A stretch of DNA of 64,000 nt from contig OZ035998.1 of the NCBI GenBank assembly GCA_964035015.1, positions 28,121,262 through 28,185,261 on the forward strand, read 5' to 3'. The notes under the pieces were generated by a model. It had not been told where the DNA came from. It did no database searches and saw only the letters and a list, made by a program, of their open reading frames with translations. Below, in pieces: positions 60,446 to 64,000 of the stretch (its first letter is position 1; each line of letters opens with the position of its first letter). A program made the position numbers and the translations under genes. This stretch comes from Corallium rubrum. Its lineage: Eukaryota; Cnidaria; Anthozoa; Scleralcyonacea; Coralliidae.

Positions 60446-60789
60446 AATGTTCAAGTTTATCTCTTCTAATCTCTATATTGTAAGCTTCGAAAAGCAGCAA
60501 AGCAGCTGGTGTATAATCGCCGTAATTTACAAACACGACATTGTCCGTTTACGCCACATCCTCGCCTATTGCTTTGTACATATTTACTAAGCGCTGGATG
60601 ATATACAGATGCCAAGGGTTTTCCCCAGCAGCATTTTGTTTTTTGAACTCTATTTAAAAGAAGGTATAAGCATCTTTACATATTGTATTCTACCAGATGG
60701 CCTTCATTAGTTAAATCAGTAAATGATTAAGTGACACAGTTGCTGGTTAGTTTAAATTTACAGTTTATACAGGCAAAGTCCTAGTCGGT

Positions 60790-63700
60790 TCATTTCGCTG
60801 ACTTCGACATCATATTTTTTAGTTCATTTTTGAAAGTTGAAATGCTAATATTGCTAGTGTCCTTTAAGCGGTTAGGGAGCGAATTAAATAACAAAGCTCC
60901 ACTACACTGTAAATTTCAGGGGGTAAAATTACCCCATTTTGGGGGTAAAAGTGCTATGTTTAGGGGGATAAATGATAAGGGGGTAATAATTACCTCTTAA
61001 ATAAGGGCAATACTTCATTTTGTCGCACAGAATTACCCCTTTTACGGGGATAATTTGTTGGAGCAAATTTTTTTACCCATCTATGGGTAAAAAGGTAAAA
61101 TTTACTCCTGAATGAGGAGTAAAGACATAGGGGGGTAAAATTATCTAGGGGTAAAATCTACCCCCATTTTAGGGGATAAATAATAACGACGGTAAAATTT
61201 ACCCCCCTTGTAAGGGGTAACTAATAGTGGGGGTAAAAACTCCACCTATGTTGGGGGTAACCAGAACTGCAAGGCAATGTTTTCGAAAATGGCGAATTTT
61301 TTCGAAGGAGTGACCTGAAGACATAACTACAATTACCGTTAATATTAAAGCGTATGTAGGCAATCTTCAATTTTCTTGAAGAGTTTTTGTACACAAGTGT
61401 GTATAATAGCTAAAAATTAAGCAGAAGTTTGTTTAGCAGATTGAAATAGACCTAAAGTTTACTTCCGTAAGCTTGTAAACGTCGTCTGTGTAAAGGCCCA
61501 AAGGTGGCTTAAACACAACCTATAACACTGCTTACATAAATGAAACTACTCTGGATTTGGTTTTGAATGTTGTTGTTTTATATTGGATTAAATTGGTGGT
61601 AAGTAAAGAAGTGTTATTTCCTATATTTTTTGCTCTACGACAGTGTCTGTTGAGTTGCTATTGAAATGAATTACTTTGAATGATTTTACACTTTTCTTGT
61701 GTCAAAAACAATAGGATTTTCTGCATTGTCTGTGTATCAAAGCTGAGGAAACAAGACTGACCTAAATGGGCTAAACTGACTCTGAATTTAGTTCTTAACG
61801 TTGTAACGATTTACTTTTCCCATTTTGCTGGAAATTCGTATATAGATAAACAAATGTTTGTACATCTTTTTGACCTACAACGGCTAGTGTTTTATAAACT
61901 GTTATCGAAATAAATTTTGTTTTTTCGTCGTATGACACGGAAACTGATCGGCTATTAACTGATAACATTTTCTATGTGGCAAAACTATTAATGTAAAAAA
62001 GCATAAACAAAAATTCACAGGATCTTTGAAATGTTTGGAAATGTTTTTGATCTGTCACACTTGTCAACACAGATGTTTTTTAATGAAACCTTTCAAAAAT
62101 ACATCTCAAACGTTGCGAAACGTTAAAAAATCGTGTGTTAAAAAAAGTAAAGAAAATATGAACTTAACTGCAGTGTAATATTAAAGAAAAAGAACAGTTA
62201 TATATCTTAAATTTTAATACAAAACAAGAAGAGGAAGCTTGGCGCAGTGGTAAGGTAAGGAAACTAGGGTTAGTACTTGGATGGGTGACCCATTGGGACA
62301 CCAAAGGTTCCACTAATAATGTAATAAATAAAGAACTGGGACTATTCAATTTTTACCCTCTTATTTTTACCCCTTAAATTTTACCCACATTTCGAGGTAA
62401 AAACTACCCCCGAATTGCGGGGTAAAAATTACCCCTTTTTTAAATTGATTGAAATTTTATACCCCAAAAACGGGGCGTTCTGTGGAAAACTTTTTACCTC
62501 CACATTTTGGGGTAATTTTTACCCCTGAAATTTACAATTTATACGAGGTTTTTGTTTTACCAAGCTCACTAGAGACTTTTAGAACTTTCAAGTCTGTCAG
62601 TGACGCTCTTGTGCTAACACTATGTGCTTCACCGACAAACTTCAGTCATACAGGTTTGATGGAGCTTTATTTTTTAATACAGTGAATACTAATATAAGTT
62701 TTCTTAGTTTAATTAGATTATGTAGTGGAAACCATCCAAGCTTTTTAAATAGTTCAACTGATGTTTCATCAGTAGATGCCTCCAGTATAGTACGTGCTGA
62801 TCTTTTTTTGAGTTTCAGGAGATCATTAAGCTTTTCCTTTGATGCGTTGCCCCAAACGGTGCAACAATATAATATATAGGTAATATAATATATAATATAC
62901 TGGTAAAATGATACAGGAATGATAAGGTAAATTTTGCCGAAGCCGTCTTAATAGAAGAAGCCGTTTATTAATAATTTGGTATATATTAGTTATATGTTCT
63001 TCCCACTGAAGTCCACTATCTAAGTGGACTCCAAGCAGTTTCTTTGTTGTTGCTTCATCTATTGATTTATTATTATTTATTGTAACAAGAATTTTGTCCG
63101 AGGCATTAGTTTTACGTTTAGAATATATTTTCATGCATTTGCTTTTTGTGCAATTCAGTGACATTAGGTTCGTGTTTAACCATGTTGATATTAACTTAAG
63201 GTCATTGGTCAATTTTAGATTTAAATCATTGATCAGCAGGCTGGAGGCTAGTATTGACGAATCATCAGCGAAAATAAATGGTATTGTACATTGTTGGTGA
63301 AGTGGAAGGTCATTGACGAAAATAATGAATAAGAGCGGTCCTAGAATTGACCCTTGTGGGACACCGCAATTAACCGGCAATGAATCAGAAAGCAGTTTTG
63401 AATTTAACCCTTTGCGTTCGGTTTGACAGATATGAGTTAATCCAGGCTATTGCCTCTGGTCTGAAATGATATAGTTTTTGCAGGAGTAATTTATGGTCTA
63501 ACACATCAAATGCTTTTGAGAAATCTAGTAGCGTTAGTCCATTAATTTCACCTCTTTCAATTGTCGTTATCAACGTTTCATAGAGAGAGAGAGAGAGAGC
63601 AGTAGGGTTTCACATGAGTGATTCATCCTGAAACTATGTTGATGTTTAGTTTGGAGCTTGTAACGCTGTAGAAAATTATACGTACTATTGTAAACATGTC

Positions 63701-64000
63701 TTTCTAAAATTTTGGAAACAATGGATAATATGGAGAGAGGCCTGAAGTTTGATCTATCAGATAACGAATCACTCTTGTGTTTTGGTGTAAGCCTGGCTTG
63801 TTTCCATAATAGTGGAAAGAGTCCTTTAGTGATACTAATGTTACATAATGTTGTAAGGGATTTTGTAAGTGCAGAGGCCGCTATTTTCAAGAAGAATGCA
63901 TCAATACCATCAAGACCGGTGACTTTATTAGCATGAACATTGTTTAAGAGGTTGAAGACTGTTTGCTCAGTCATTAGAGGTATGGTAAAACTAATACTTT
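60790..64000 (-). pseudogene. LINE C RT region, mirror
   Basis: RT fragments on the minus strand: 63570-63974 (IVSKILERHVYN intact here), 63385-63573 (motif A), 62826-63380 (GVPQGS and FADD). The C-terminal tail ends with a stop at 60790-60792, beyond the TA element. It runs off the window, so ORF1 and the endonuclease are not seen. Confidence 0.87.
60905..62539. mobile_element. TA-flanked GGGGTAAA element, mirror
   Basis: 1635 bp with TA at 60903-60904 and 62540-62541. The 5S-derived segment is at 62268-62290 on the plus strand. It differs from the left copy by a few substitutions and homopolymer indels. Confidence 0.88.

Overview
This is a eukaryotic, almost certainly animal, repeat landscape. 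It is AT-rich and packed with (TA)n, dinucleotide and tetranucleotide arrays, MITE-like inverted-repeat elements, tRNA- and 5S-derived SINE pieces, hammerhead-ribozyme motifs and at least seven non-LTR (LINE) copies or fragments. I found no convincing host protein-coding gene, no intact tRNA or rRNA gene, and nothing bacterial or viral. LINE ORF1 proteins with an SGNH-esterase domain, Penelope-type hammerheads and a retrozyme-like unit fit a marine invertebrate. A non-bilaterian such as a cnidarian is my best guess, but the species cannot be named from sequence alone.

Layout. 1-13,900: intergenic DNA with MITEs (396-534, 878-1263, 2562-2784, 4252-4572, 5549-5883, 6605-6761), a hammerhead-bearing unit (1856-2092), and two dispersed repeat families (F and K). 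13,900-15,500: SINE heads, (TA)n, a hairpin, and a compound (GA)n/(AC)n/(GACA)n array. 15,505-20,015: a full-length-looking CR1/Jockey-like LINE on the minus strand. Its ORF1 has a coiled coil plus SGNH esterase and its ORF2 has an AP-endonuclease plus RT. It is wedged between two (GACA)n arrays. A second dead LINE (20,275-21,045) lies beyond. 21,050-25,300: repeat copies, two hammerhead-related motifs, a 1.8-kb TTA-flanked element and a CAGAGGCG MITE. 25,934-27,125: a 600-bp compound tetranucleotide array attached to a LINE 3' end. 27,376-33,500: a hammerhead, MITEs, minisatellites and SINE-like box B pieces. 33,613-35,685: LINE pieces joined to (TTTA)n and (TTTG)n. 35,922-40,831: a decayed LINE interrupted by a 1.63-kb TA-flanked element.

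The dominant structure is a near-perfect inverted repeat. The left arm is 37,619-50,807, a 12-base spacer is 50,808-50,819, and the right arm is 50,820-64,000, running off the window end. Every feature of the left arm (LINE, TA element, SINEs, satellites, MITEs, a hAT-like element with 8-bp target duplication) reappears in mirror order on the right, with scattered substitutions and small indels. It is either a very large young palindrome or an assembly/read fold-back, possibly joining two haplotypes.

Functionally the window is a record of transposition. LINEs supply RT and endonuclease and leave short tandem tails that appear to seed long microsatellites. Non-autonomous DNA elements are inserted into LINEs and older repeats, and several insertions are confirmed by target duplications or by uninterrupted paralogues. 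Small ribozyme motifs mark Penelope- or retrozyme-type RNA-based elements.
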